Assembly: GCA_041751875.1 (NCBI GenBank)
Contig: JBGSIC010000032.1
Coordinates: 56,882-120,881 of the forward strand
Direction of reading: 5' to 3'
Source of the DNA: JBGSIC01 sp041751875
GTDB lineage: Bacteria > Bdellovibrionota > FAC87 > UBA2466 > JACKAF01
Length of the DNA: 64,000 bases
How positions within the stretch are numbered: position 1 is the stretch's first letter; the number at the start of each line of letters is the position of its first letter. The notes under the pieces were generated by a model. The model was not told the DNA's origin and did no database searches. It saw only the letters and a program-made list of their open reading frames with translations. Below, one piece after another: positions 33,137 to 41,550 of this stretch. Position numbers and translations under genes: made by a program.

Positions 33137-33399
33137 GATTTGGCAAAAGGCTCACTCAAAAAGTCAATTATTATGGCGCGTTACGTCAAGGGTGCAAAAA
33201 ACCTCTTCGCCGCGTGGGAGGCCCCATCGAAGCGGTTTAGGCACGAAATGCGTGCGCTCAGTACAGCCCGGCTAGAAGTTCGGCGTTTTAGGCACGAGTT
33301 AGGCTGCATGGAGTCTAGCCACACGCTAGGGAAAACTAAAACGCCTCCTTAATAATTGAGCGAGTTCAGAATGATATCGTGATGTTGGCGGAGTGTATG
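33137..33399. other. Intergenic region between pckA and FG-GAP gene
   Basis: No convincing gene. It holds a short direct repeat, TTTAGGCACGA at 33237 and 33288, whose role is unknown. Confidence 0.35.
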
Positions 33400-35013
33400 A
33401 TGCACGTGGTTCGAGCCACATCGACTCTAATATTGCTGATTGCGGCGGTTTTCATTCTGGGCCGTTGTACGAACTTCGTCGGTCAGCTGAATCTCTACGC
33501 GTTTAATCGCGATACTAACCGCGATCGGATCATCGATTTCATGGTGGTTTCAAATACGAACGCCACGATTTTTTCCGGCCTAACAAAACTCGTCACGCTT
33601 CCGCTCAATAACGGGAACTATGCTTTCAGCACATTGGGTAACCGAAACGCCGCTTTCATTGGAGATGTGAACGGGGATGCTTATGGCGATGTGTTGATTG
33701 GAAATCCGGGTAGCAGCACGGACTGTCCTATCACCGAAGATTTTCCTCAGGCTCGGTTTTGTGGAGAGGCCGTTGTGTACTTCGGTGGGCCCAACGGACC
33801 GAGTGCGAGTCGCACACTGCGGTTGAGTTATCCCGACGTCGAGCACGATAGTGATAATCCCCAGTTTGGTTTTACCGCAGGCGCGGCCGGTGATGTGAAC
33901 GGTGACGGCTTTGGCGACTTTTTTGTTGCAGCGAACACGGCGGACATCGGGAACGGGGAAACCGTAGCTTGTGTTGATTGCGGTAAAGTTTTTGTTTACT
34001 ACGGTGCACCCAATACTTCGGGGTTCCGCTACTCTCGGCTTAGCAATCCCGACCTCGAGAATAAATTCCTCGGGTTCGGTTTTTCTAGCTCTTTCACGGG
34101 TGATCTCAATAACGACGGTTATTCCGATTTAGTTTTTGGCTCTTTAGATTCCAGGAACTGCACAGCTCCCAGCGAGGCGTGCACCGGACAGGCGAGCGTG
34201 TTTCTTGGCTCCGCCACGGGAATTAACCACCGCGCCAGGCGCACTTTTCGTTATCCAGGGACTGAATCAAATCCGCAATTTGGTGTCGGGATGGCCATTG
34301 GAGATTTTAACGGGGATGGTCAGTCAGACTTTGCGATTGGTGCAAATGAGTCCCGTCTGACGTGTACGACGCTTTCCGGTGAGGGATGTGGTGCGGTGCT
34401 AGTTTATTATGGTTCCCCCGGTTGGTTGGATCCGATAAAAGAAACGGCCATTGCTGATCTATCGGAAACGGCGCGAGTGGCACCTACTCCCGCATTCAAC
34501 CTGCCCAACCAGATCATTGGATTTCCTGGTTCTACGGATAAGGAAAAAATTGATGCGACCGTCCTTTTTCCCAACCAGGCCTACTTCGGATTTACCTTGG
34601 CCGCCGCTGATATCAACGGCGATGGCTTAAGCGACCTAATTGTGGGAGCGCCGAATGCTGATTACACTCCGCCTGATTACGAAGGCGTAGATCCGTTGCC
34701 TACCGGAAGTATCGCCGGCGTAGGGCTGGGGTATGTTTTTTGGGGTGGCCGGGAAACTCAGCTGGGCGGAAGCCGATGGGACTTGCTGTTTCGTCCTACG
34801 ATCACAGAGAACGGTTCAACGGATAACTTTGGAATGTCGTTGTCTGTTCCAGGGGATCTTAATGGGGATCGGCTTCCCGATGTCATTATAGGGTCACCCG
34901 GTTCAAGTCGGGTGTTAGTACGCTTAGGGTCCCCTGCCTTTCCCGCCAATCCTCAGCAGCTTTTGTTTCAGCCCCCCGTGCCCAGTCTGCTCTACGGTCG
35001 CAGCGTTCACTAG
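33400..35013 (+). CDS. FG-GAP repeat exported protein
   Basis: ATG 33400 has GGAG six bases upstream; the frame starts at GTG 33379. 537 residues. Hydrophobic N-terminus (STLILLIAAVFILG) without a standard lipobox, since Arg precedes the Cys (LGRC). At least five FG-GAP repeats with DxNGDGxxD calcium loops: DVNGDAYGDVLIG, DVNGDGFGDFFVA, DLNNDGYSDLVFG, DFNGDGQSDFAIG, DINGDGLSDLIVG and DLNGDRLPDVIIG. This is an integrin-alpha-like beta-propeller. Surface or periplasmic adhesion or binding is the usual role. Some repeats contain inserted cysteines (TDCPIT, CVDCG, CTAPSEACTG) that could be disulfide-linked. Confidence 0.85.
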   Translation: MHVVRATSTLILLIAAVFILGRCTNFVGQLNLYAFNRDTNRDRIIDFMVVSNTNATIFSGLTKLVTLPLNNGNYAFSTLGNRNAAFIGDVNGDAYGDVLIGNPGSSTDCPITEDFPQARFCGEAVVYFGGPNGPSASRTLRLSYPDVEHDSDNPQFGFTAGAAGDVNGDGFGDFFVAANTADIGNGETVACVDCGKVFVYYGAPNTSGFRYSRLSNPDLENKFLGFGFSSSFTGDLNNDGYSDLVFGSLDSRNCTAPSEACTGQASVFLGSATGINHRARRTFRYPGTESNPQFGVGMAIGDFNGDGQSDFAIGANESRLTCTTLSGEGCGAVLVYYGSPGWLDPIKETAIADLSETARVAPTPAFNLPNQIIGFPGSTDKEKIDATVLFPNQAYFGFTLAAADINGDGLSDLIVGAPNADYTPPDYEGVDPLPTGSIAGVGLGYVFWGGRETQLGGSRWDLLFRPTITENGSTDNFGMSLSVPGDLNGDRLPDVIIGSPGSSRVLVRLGSPAFPANPQQLLFQPPVPSLLYGRSVH

Positions 35014-35037
35014 CTTTTTGTCTCCCCTTTCCATCAC

Positions 35038-35066
35038 TTGAAATAGTTGCCCTGTTCTCTTATAAA
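35038..35066 (+). promoter_or_regulatory. Promoter of the thi operon
   Basis: TTGAAA, 17 bases, TATAAA. Transcription would start about 35073, at the beginning of the riboswitch. Confidence 0.7.
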
Positions 35067-35070
35067 AACT

Positions 35071-35158
35071 CATCGCCGGGGGTGCCTCATTGGCTGAGAG
35101 AGCACGGCTCAACCCCAGAACCTGAACTGGTTTGAACCAGCGGAGGAAGTGTGATGGA
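35071..35158 (+). ncRNA. TPP riboswitch (THI element)
   Basis: Conserved blocks in order: GGGGTGCC, CTGAGA, ACCCC, GAACCTGA, and CCAGCGGAGGAAG. This is the thi-box aptamer. Thiamin pyrophosphate binding is expected to shut off the thiM-thiED-tenA operon that starts at 35200. A plausible terminator stem overlaps its 3' end (next entry). Confidence 0.95.
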
Positions 35159-35189
35159 CTTTCGAATCCAACTTTTACTCCCTTTTTTT
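35142..35189 (+). terminator. Candidate regulatory terminator of the TPP riboswitch
   Basis: GGAGGAAGT at 35142 can pair with ACTTT..CTCC at 35171-35181 (two-base bulge), followed by seven T at 35183-35189. Its 5' arm is the 3' strand of the aptamer, the usual mutually exclusive design. The ribosome site AAAGGA comes directly after. Confidence 0.55.
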
Positions 35190-35199
35190 AAAGGAACTT

Positions 35200-36027
35200 A
35201 TGTCTGATGGTCATTTTTCAGTAACCGCGGCATCCGTTTGGCAGGACATTGAGTTAATTCGCAGTCAAAGTCCGCTTATTCACAACATCACCAACTATGT
35301 GGCGATGAATATCAGCGCCAACGCGCTTTTGGCTTTGGGAGCCTCGCCCGTCATGGCCCATTCCCAGCAAGAGATGAAGGAGATGGTCAGCCACTCCGGG
35401 GCCTTGGTGTTAAATATCGGCACTCTTAGCCATCACTGGGTAGAGTCGATGCAAAAAGCTGCTGACATTGCGATACAGAAGAAGAAGCCTGTTATTTTGG
35501 ATCCGGTGGGATGCGGAGCCAGCCAATACCGCACCGACGTGGCGCGCGAACTTCTGGAAATGAATCGCACTACCATTGTAAAAGCCAACGGGAGTGAAGT
35601 GCTTTCCTTGTGCGGAGGGTGGGGCGCCAACCGCGGGGTTGATTCCACCGTTTCCAGTCGACACGCTTGGGAACATGCACAGAAATTTTCGCGCGAACGT
35701 AATCTTATCGTCGTGGTAACAGGTGAGCGAGACTACATTGTAGCCGGGGATCGCAGCTGGGTAGTCAGAAATGGTTCGGCCCTTATGCCCAAGGTTACCG
35801 CGATGGGATGTACGGCAAGCGCCGTGGTAGGGGCTTTCTGCGCAGTAAACCCCATCTATTGGGTGGGTGCGGTACACGCCATGGCGGTGATGGGCCTGTG
35901 CGGAGAGATGGCTGAAAAACTTTGCCAGGGTCCAGGAACTTTTGTTCCTCACTTCCTCGATGCACTTTTTACGATCGATTTGGCCTACATCGAAGAGAAC
36001 TTGAAGGTCGAGCGTCTTGACGCCTGA
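35200..36027 (+). CDS. thiM: Hydroxyethylthiazole kinase
   Basis: ATG with AAAGGA eight bases upstream. 275 residues. Substrate loop SPLIHNITNYVAMNISANALLALGASPVM at about residue 26, and the ATP-site/catalytic region VTAMGCTASAVVGAF with the conserved Cys. Phosphorylates 4-methyl-5-(2-hydroxyethyl)thiazole, the salvage entry of the thiazole half of thiamin. First gene of the riboswitch-controlled operon; it overlaps the next gene by 11 bases. Confidence 0.95.
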   Translation: MSDGHFSVTAASVWQDIELIRSQSPLIHNITNYVAMNISANALLALGASPVMAHSQQEMKEMVSHSGALVLNIGTLSHHWVESMQKAADIAIQKKKPVILDPVGCGASQYRTDVARELLEMNRTTIVKANGSEVLSLCGGWGANRGVDSTVSSRHAWEHAQKFSRERNLIVVVTGERDYIVAGDRSWVVRNGSALMPKVTAMGCTASAVVGAFCAVNPIYWVGAVHAMAVMGLCGEMAEKLCQGPGTFVPHFLDALFTIDLAYIEENLKVERLDA

Positions 36028-37471
36028 TTTTTCACTTTACTTGGTGGTCCAAGCCGACGCGTGCGGCAAACGCGACATAAAAGAAGTGGTAGCCGAAGCT
36101 GTCGAGGGCGGAGTCAGCGCCGTCCAACTTCGCGAGAAGCACCTTTCGGATAGAATGTTTTGGAGTCTTGCCCGCGAACTCAAAACGTTGCTGGACCGAA
36201 AAGACATTCCCCTCATTATTAATGACCGCGTGGATGTGGCCCTGGCCCTAGGCGCTGCGGGGGTCCATCTTGGCCAGTCGGACTTGCCCTATTCCGTGGT
36301 GCGTTCGCTGCTGGGTCCCCACAGAGTGATCGGCCTGTCCGTCGAAAACGAGATACAGTTAAGAGAAGCCGATTTACTGCAACCCGACTACGTGGCGCTT
36401 AGCCCGCTTTTTGACACCGTCACAAAAAAAGATCTAGGTAAGCCCTGGGGAATTGAGGGACTCAGGCGTGCACGCAAGTTGACGGCTCTTCCTTTGCTGG
36501 TCATTGGAGGCGTGTCTTCTTCCAATGCGGCTGCCGTTAGAGCGGCCGGAGCAGACGGCATTGCGGTTGTATCGGCTATTTGTGGTGAGCCGAATGCTAA
36601 GATGGCGGCGACGGCTCTGAAGTCTGTATGGGGGGAAAGCGCTCCAAAGATGCGTCCCGTACGTTCCTATTACCGGGCACTAACTATTGCAGGCTCCGAT
36701 AGCGGCGGGGGAGCGGGCATTCAAGCCGATTTGAAAACTTTCTCCGCTCTGGGCGTTTACGGAATGAGCGTGATTACCGCGATCACAGCACAAAATACAA
36801 CTTCCGTGACGGGCATTGCGGATTGCCCTGCGCAAGTCGTGTCGGCTCAGATTCGCGCGGTCCTAAGCGATATCGGTGCCGATGCCATTAAAATAGGGAT
36901 GCTTTTTAACGAGCCCATTATTGAAGCGGTTGCGGCAGAGCTGAAACAATTTTCTTACACCAATACGGTATTAGATCCTGTGATGATCGCCAAAAGCGGT
37001 GATGCCCTTCTCCAAGAAAATGCTCGCGAGGCGCTGGTAAAACAGTTGTTTCCTCTGACGCGGATTTTGACTCCCAATTTGTTTGAGGCCGAGGCCTTAC
37101 TCGGTCAAAAGGTGAGGACTCCCGAAGAGATGACGAGCGCGGCGAAAGCGCTAGCATCCCTAGGGCCTAAATCGGTGCTGCTAAAGGGCGGGCACCGAGA
37201 CGCTAAACAGTGTGACGACTGTTTTTTTGATGCAGAAACGGGCGAGGTGAGGTGGTTTGAAGGCCCCCGCTTAGATACGAAAAACACTCACGGAACCGGT
37301 TGTTCGTTGTCGTCAGCTATCGCAGCGTTTTTGGCGAAGGGAGAGGCTCCGGTCGTGGCGGTGGGAAAAGCCAAACAATACTTGAGTGAAGCGATTCGGT
37401 TCGGGGCCGCCTATCGGCTAGGGGAAGGGCATGGTCCGGTCCATCACTTTTGGCCGTGGTGGGGAAACTAG
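36017..37471 (+). CDS. thiED: ThiE-ThiD fusion (thiamin phosphate synthase / HMP(-P) kinase)
   Basis: TTG start inside the end of thiM. 484 residues. Residues 1-205 are ThiE: AVQLREKHLSDR, NDRVDVALALGAAGVHLGQ and GIAVVSAICG. Residues 215-484 are ThiD: ALTIAGSDSGGGAGIQADLKTFSALG, DPVMIAKSGDALLQ and THGTGCSLSSAIAAFL. The fused enzyme phosphorylates HMP twice and joins HMP-PP to thiazole phosphate, so with ThiM it covers salvage from precursors. A canonical thiC or thiG is not seen in the window, so the operon is for salvage rather than de novo synthesis here. Confidence 0.95.
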   Translation: MTPDFSLYLVVQADACGKRDIKEVVAEAVEGGVSAVQLREKHLSDRMFWSLARELKTLLDRKDIPLIINDRVDVALALGAAGVHLGQSDLPYSVVRSLLGPHRVIGLSVENEIQLREADLLQPDYVALSPLFDTVTKKDLGKPWGIEGLRRARKLTALPLLVIGGVSSSNAAAVRAAGADGIAVVSAICGEPNAKMAATALKSVWGESAPKMRPVRSYYRALTIAGSDSGGGAGIQADLKTFSALGVYGMSVITAITAQNTTSVTGIADCPAQVVSAQIRAVLSDIGADAIKIGMLFNEPIIEAVAAELKQFSYTNTVLDPVMIAKSGDALLQENAREALVKQLFPLTRILTPNLFEAEALLGQKVRTPEEMTSAAKALASLGPKSVLLKGGHRDAKQCDDCFFDAETGEVRWFEGPRLDTKNTHGTGCSLSSAIAAFLAKGEAPVVAVGKAKQYLSEAIRFGAAYRLGEGHGPVHHFWPWWGN

Positions 37472-37494
37472 TTAAGTCATTTACGAGGTCAGGC

Positions 37495-38199
37495 ATGTTC
37501 AAGGTCGTGTTTTTTGCGTTAGTTGTTTTTGTTGCGGCAAGTGCGCAAGCAAAAACCTTTTCGGAAGAGGCGTGGGCACGGGCTCGTCCCACTTACGATG
37601 CCATCCTCAAGCATCCGTTTATCACTGGCTTAGCCAGCGGTAAGCTCGCCGAGGATAAATTTATTTTCTATCTAGAGCAGGACGCTCGCTATTTAAATTG
37701 TTTCGCAAAAGCGCTTCTGGTGGTCGCGGAAGGATCTTCAGCCGAAGACGCCACCTTCTTCAAAAAAGAAGCGGAATCGTCCATTCAGGCAGAAAAGGGC
37801 GTGCAGGATGATTTTTTGAAACGGTATGGAAGAAAGATTTCAGTCGGAATGGCCCCCACCAACACGGCGTACTGTAACCACCTAATTGCGAATGTAACTT
37901 TAGGAAATCGAGGAGCAAAGGTTGCGGCTTTATTGCCGTGTTACTGGGTGTACATGGAAGTCGGTAAGCATTTGAAGAAGGTAGCGGTGACGCCGAATCC
38001 CTACCAACGTTGGATAGCGATGTACGCTAGCCCGGGATACGAAGACTCCGTGCGTAGAGTGATCGCAATTGCGGACAAACTCGCCAAAGAGGTATCGGCT
38101 TCGGAGCGTGAGGAAATGCTTTCGGCTTTCGAGCGCTCGGTGGTGTACGAATGGAATTTTTGGGACGCGGCTTACAACCTAGAGAAATGGAAACCGTAA
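37495..38199 (+). CDS. tenA: TenA/thiaminase II family protein with signal peptide
   Basis: Start ATG 37495 has TACGAGG nine bases upstream. 234 residues; residues 1-19 form a signal peptide (VVFFALVVFVAASAQA), then the TenA fold with Asp in YLEQDARYL, the catalytic-type Cys in NTAYCNHL, CYWVYMEVG and Glu in VVYEWNFWDAAY. TenA normally hydrolyses aminopyrimidine or thiamin in the cytoplasm to recover HMP. A leader predicts a periplasmic enzyme that degrades thiamin or its breakdown products before uptake. The gene lies 23 bases after thiED. Confidence 0.85.
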   Translation: MFKVVFFALVVFVAASAQAKTFSEEAWARARPTYDAILKHPFITGLASGKLAEDKFIFYLEQDARYLNCFAKALLVVAEGSSAEDATFFKKEAESSIQAEKGVQDDFLKRYGRKISVGMAPTNTAYCNHLIANVTLGNRGAKVAALLPCYWVYMEVGKHLKKVAVTPNPYQRWIAMYASPGYEDSVRRVIAIADKLAKEVSASEREEMLSAFERSVVYEWNFWDAAYNLEKWKP

Positions 38200-38205
38200 A
38201 AACGG

Positions 38206-40221
38206 TTAAGGACTTTTCGTAACGGCTTTGCCGTCGAGTGCATCCAGACGTGAAAAAAGTGCCGCCACCATTTGCTTACGTCTCTCCGGGTCCCCCTTTG
38301 GTGGGCCGTCGTGCTTAATAATAAGCTCCGGGCCTAAGGCATTGAGAAAACGGGATGGAGCGACTTGCATCGCTTTTCCGTGCCGCTGACGGGAACGGGT
38401 GTGAGATAGAAAAAGCCTTTCCATCGCGCGCGTAATACCCACGTAAAAAAGCCGGCGCTCTTCGCTCACGTCAGAGCCCAATGTTTTGTGGGGAAGAATA
38501 TCTTCCTCAACGCCCAAAAGATAAACGACGGGAAACTCTAGTCCTTTGCACGCGTGAAGAGTTAAAAGGTTTACACGGTCTTCGTTTTCCTTGTGATCCA
38601 CATTGTCTCGCAGTTCCATCGCCTCGATGAAATCGGCCAAGCCCTCCTGAACATTTACGGCGCGTTTTGCGAAGGAATCCATCACTTCAGCAAAAATTTG
38701 GAGATACTGCCAGCGGCGTCCCGCGACGACAGAATCTTTCGAATGTTTCTCAAGGTACTGCTTGTAACCAATCATCTGAAGAAAGGGCATGAACACGGTG
38801 CTAGGAAACTGGCCCGCTTGTTCGAGATCCATTTTCAATTTGAGAATCTGGCTCCAGAGGAGATCAATTTTCGCTCCGATGGAGGGCTCAATACCAAAGG
38901 TCCGCCATCCTTTTGTGGCTTTTACAAAAGAAATATTGTGCGATTGGCAGTGGTTGCCAATTTTTTCCAGAGTGCTTTCTCCCAAACCGCGAGAAGGGGT
39001 GTTCCAGATGCGGCGAAGGGAAACGTCGGACGCCCGTAGTGCTGTGCGCAGGTAAGCAAGAGCGTCACGGGTTTCCTTGCGATCAAAAAAACCTGTTCCC
39101 CCGCTGATGCGGTAGGGAATTTCGCGTGAGCGAAGTTCTGCTTCCATCAGCGCGCCCTGGCTATTAGAGCGATAGAGCACCGCGAAGTCTTTATACTTTC
39201 TGCCGTTTTCTTTTTGCGAGGCGAGCTGAGTGCACACATACTCCGCTTCTTCCTCGGCTGTATCGTAAACGGAGAGTTCGGGAAGGGCTTGTTCGGTCGT
39301 GGAAATACCGGGGCGCAAAGTCTTCGGGTGGCGTTGAGGATTTTGCGCGATGATGTGGTTCGCGAGCGCCAAGATGGCGGGTGTGGAGCGGTAGTTGGTT
39401 TCGAGTCGCACGAGTTTGCAACCTGTATAGAGACTTGGAAAATTTAATATATTCGATATCTTAGCGCCTCTCCAACCATAAATAGATTGGTCATCATCTC
39501 CCACTACGGAAAGATTTTTATGAGGCGCGACGAGCTTGTTAAGTAGCCGCATCTGGGTGCCGTTGGTATCTTGAAACTCATCCACCATGACCTGCTGGTA
39601 GGTCGACTGGAGCTGCTCGCAGATGTGGGCGTTGCTTTCCATCAGCTCGAGCGGGCGCAGCAGTAGGCCATCGAAATCTACCGCTCCGAGTAGCTGAAGC
39701 TTTCGCAGGTATTTGGGAAGTAACACCTCGGCGGCCACTTCGTAGGCTTCGTCTTTTTGGGCTTTGGTTTGGCCCTTTTGGCGCCATTCCGAAATAAGAC
39801 GCATCAGATCATCAATATCGTACCCGGCTTTGCCGGTGCGCAGGTCGCTCACGCATTCCTTCATCAGAGCCGCGCTATCCTTGGAGTCCACCACGGAAAA
39901 GAACTTCGGTAATCCAAGTTTCTCATGGTGCTTACGCAAGATCTGGAGTCCGAAGGAATGGAAGGTGCCTGCAAAAAGCCCTTCGGCCTTTCCTTTGAGT
40001 TTTCGAGTGACGCGCCCCTTAAGCTCTTTTGCGGCCTTGTTGGTGAAAGTGAGAACGCAGAGCTGATCGGGACGGACGATTCCTTCGCGTAGAAGGCGCT
40101 CGGTCCGAGAAACCAGCACAGTCGTCTTCCCGGAGCCGGCTCCGGCTAGGATAAGAAGAGGGCCCGTGTTGTGATCGACGGCGAGCTTTTGCTCGGGATT
40201 GAGGCGTTGACCGGAACTCAT
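38206..40221 (-). CDS. Rep/UvrD/PcrA-type DNA helicase
   Basis: 671 residues, closest to the length of E. coli Rep (673). SF1A motifs: Q motif LNPEQKLAV, motif I AGAGSGKTTVL, motif Ia TFTNKAAKELKGRV, motif II DEFQDTN, motif III VVGDDDQSIYGWRGA, motif IV ETNYRST, motif V VNLLTLHACKGLEFPVVYL and motif VI VGITRAMERL. A 3'-5' helicase acting in replication fork progress or repair. Rep versus UvrD/PcrA cannot be decided without a tree. It is followed by mltA on the same strand with 76 bases between. Confidence 0.9.
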   Translation of the reverse strand: MSSGQRLNPEQKLAVDHNTGPLLILAGAGSGKTTVLVSRTERLLREGIVRPDQLCVLTFTNKAAKELKGRVTRKLKGKAEGLFAGTFHSFGLQILRKHHEKLGLPKFFSVVDSKDSAALMKECVSDLRTGKAGYDIDDLMRLISEWRQKGQTKAQKDEAYEVAAEVLLPKYLRKLQLLGAVDFDGLLLRPLELMESNAHICEQLQSTYQQVMVDEFQDTNGTQMRLLNKLVAPHKNLSVVGDDDQSIYGWRGAKISNILNFPSLYTGCKLVRLETNYRSTPAILALANHIIAQNPQRHPKTLRPGISTTEQALPELSVYDTAEEEAEYVCTQLASQKENGRKYKDFAVLYRSNSQGALMEAELRSREIPYRISGGTGFFDRKETRDALAYLRTALRASDVSLRRIWNTPSRGLGESTLEKIGNHCQSHNISFVKATKGWRTFGIEPSIGAKIDLLWSQILKLKMDLEQAGQFPSTVFMPFLQMIGYKQYLEKHSKDSVVAGRRWQYLQIFAEVMDSFAKRAVNVQEGLADFIEAMELRDNVDHKENEDRVNLLTLHACKGLEFPVVYLLGVEEDILPHKTLGSDVSEERRLFYVGITRAMERLFLSHTRSRQRHGKAMQVAPSRFLNALGPELIIKHDGPPKGDPERRKQMVAALFSRLDALDGKAVTKSP

Positions 40222-40297
40222 GGTGAATTTTCAATTTGCCACCGCCCCCAGAAGGCGTCAACAAACCAGGGAAAAGGTTTTTAAGTAGTGCGCTAGC

Positions 40298-41548
40298 TTA
40301 CTTTCGCAGACTTCCGACGACAGGTCCTCGTGAGAGGCGAGCTAAGAGCTCTTGTTTGGGGGCAAGGTAGTAAAGCTGTGCCGGGTGCTTGACCACCGAG
40401 GCGTTGAGTTTTGCCTCCGGCCCGCGACCCCAGAACAGGTCGACACGTCCGCCCCCTCGAATGGCTCCGCCTGTGTCTTGGTCGAGTACGAGTCGACTGG
40501 TGCGTTCCCACCCTGCCGGGGCTTGTAAGTAGGGACCCTTGAACTGGGGCTTGGGAAAACTTAGGTACGCAAGCGCCCCTTTAGGGAAGTAGCGCGTATC
40601 GGTAGCAATTGTTCTTCCCGCCACCACTTCGGAACGAATGTAGGTGAGTGGTTTGCCATCAAGATGGCGGAAGAAAACATAGCTCGGATTCTGGTTTAAG
40701 ATCTTATGCAGGTCATTGGAGGAGAGGGAGCGTAGATGCGCCTCCAAAGTAATCAGATTGAGTTCCGACAGAGGAATGGCGCCGACGAACTTTCCGATAG
40801 ATTCATACGGGTGCCCGTTCTGGCCATCATACCCAAGCCTGAGTTCCTTGCCACCTTCTAGGATTACCGTTCCCGAGCCTTGAATCTGGAGCAGAAATCC
40901 GTCGATGGGATCGACCCACGCAATTTCCAGCTTTTGCTTCTTTAGCGCCTTTTCGGTTTCAATTTCTTTGCGATCAGGAAAAGGAACAAGGCGCATTCTG
41001 CCGTCGGCATCTTTCTCAATGCGGCCTCGCATTTGGCGAATGCTCTGAAATCGATTCCCAAATTTTTCTAGGTCGACGTCTACCAAATCAGGTGGACGTA
41101 GTAGTAAAGGAGAGGAAAAGCGAGCCGTCCGCACCCGAGATCCTTCCAGTACGGGCTCGAAGTAGGAAGTCAGAAAAACTTCCGACCAGTCCTTAGTGCC
41201 ATAAACCTCATAAACATCAAACCAGCGTTTCAACCAAGCCAGCGCCTCGTGGCGCGGTTTTGTTTTCGCGACTTGCATAAAGGCGCGCAGTCCCCGCGCA
41301 TACTCCGTGGGGGCGTAGATTCGGCTGCCAAAAACTAGCGGATGAGGATAGGCGGGGGAGCCTTCAAACAGCGCGACCTGTTTTTCCATTGCCTCAACTA
41401 GGGGCCCTATTTCCAGATCATCCGAAAAAGTTTGAGAGAAAGTAGTCGGCCGGAGTGCGCCCCCGCGGTCTTTCAATACTTCGCGCGAGCTACACGAGGG
41501 GAACACTAGCGAGGAGAGTGAGATTAAGAGCAGAAGTCGAATGCGCAA
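40298..41548 (-). CDS. mltA: Membrane-bound lytic murein transglycosylase A
   Basis: TTG start with GGAG seven bases upstream, two bases after the glycosyltransferase stop, so the two are coupled. 416 residues. Lipoprotein signal peptide with lipobox FPSC (residue about 18). MltA domain: YTPTEYARG-like segment (IYAPTEYARGL), YFEPVLEGSRVR, IQGSGTV, and the C-terminal 3D domain DTGGAIRGGGRVDLFWG with the catalytic Asp. It cleaves peptidoglycan glycan strands with 1,6-anhydro ends, products that AmpG takes up. Confidence 0.9.
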   Translation of the reverse strand: MRIRLLLLISLSSLVFPSCSSREVLKDRGGALRPTTFSQTFSDDLEIGPLVEAMEKQVALFEGSPAYPHPLVFGSRIYAPTEYARGLRAFMQVAKTKPRHEALAWLKRWFDVYEVYGTKDWSEVFLTSYFEPVLEGSRVRTARFSSPLLLRPPDLVDVDLEKFGNRFQSIRQMRGRIEKDADGRMRLVPFPDRKEIETEKALKKQKLEIAWVDPIDGFLLQIQGSGTVILEGGKELRLGYDGQNGHPYESIGKFVGAIPLSELNLITLEAHLRSLSSNDLHKILNQNPSYVFFRHLDGKPLTYIRSEVVAGRTIATDTRYFPKGALAYLSFPKPQFKGPYLQAPAGWERTSRLVLDQDTGGAIRGGGRVDLFWGRGPEAKLNASVVKHPAQLYYLAPKQELLARLSRGPVVGSLRK

Positions 41549-41550
41549 AA

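Noticed and set aside
33140..33352. Possible small gene between pckA and the FG-GAP gene
   Set aside because: The frame has no ribosome site, no protein-like composition and lies in the pckA promoter region.
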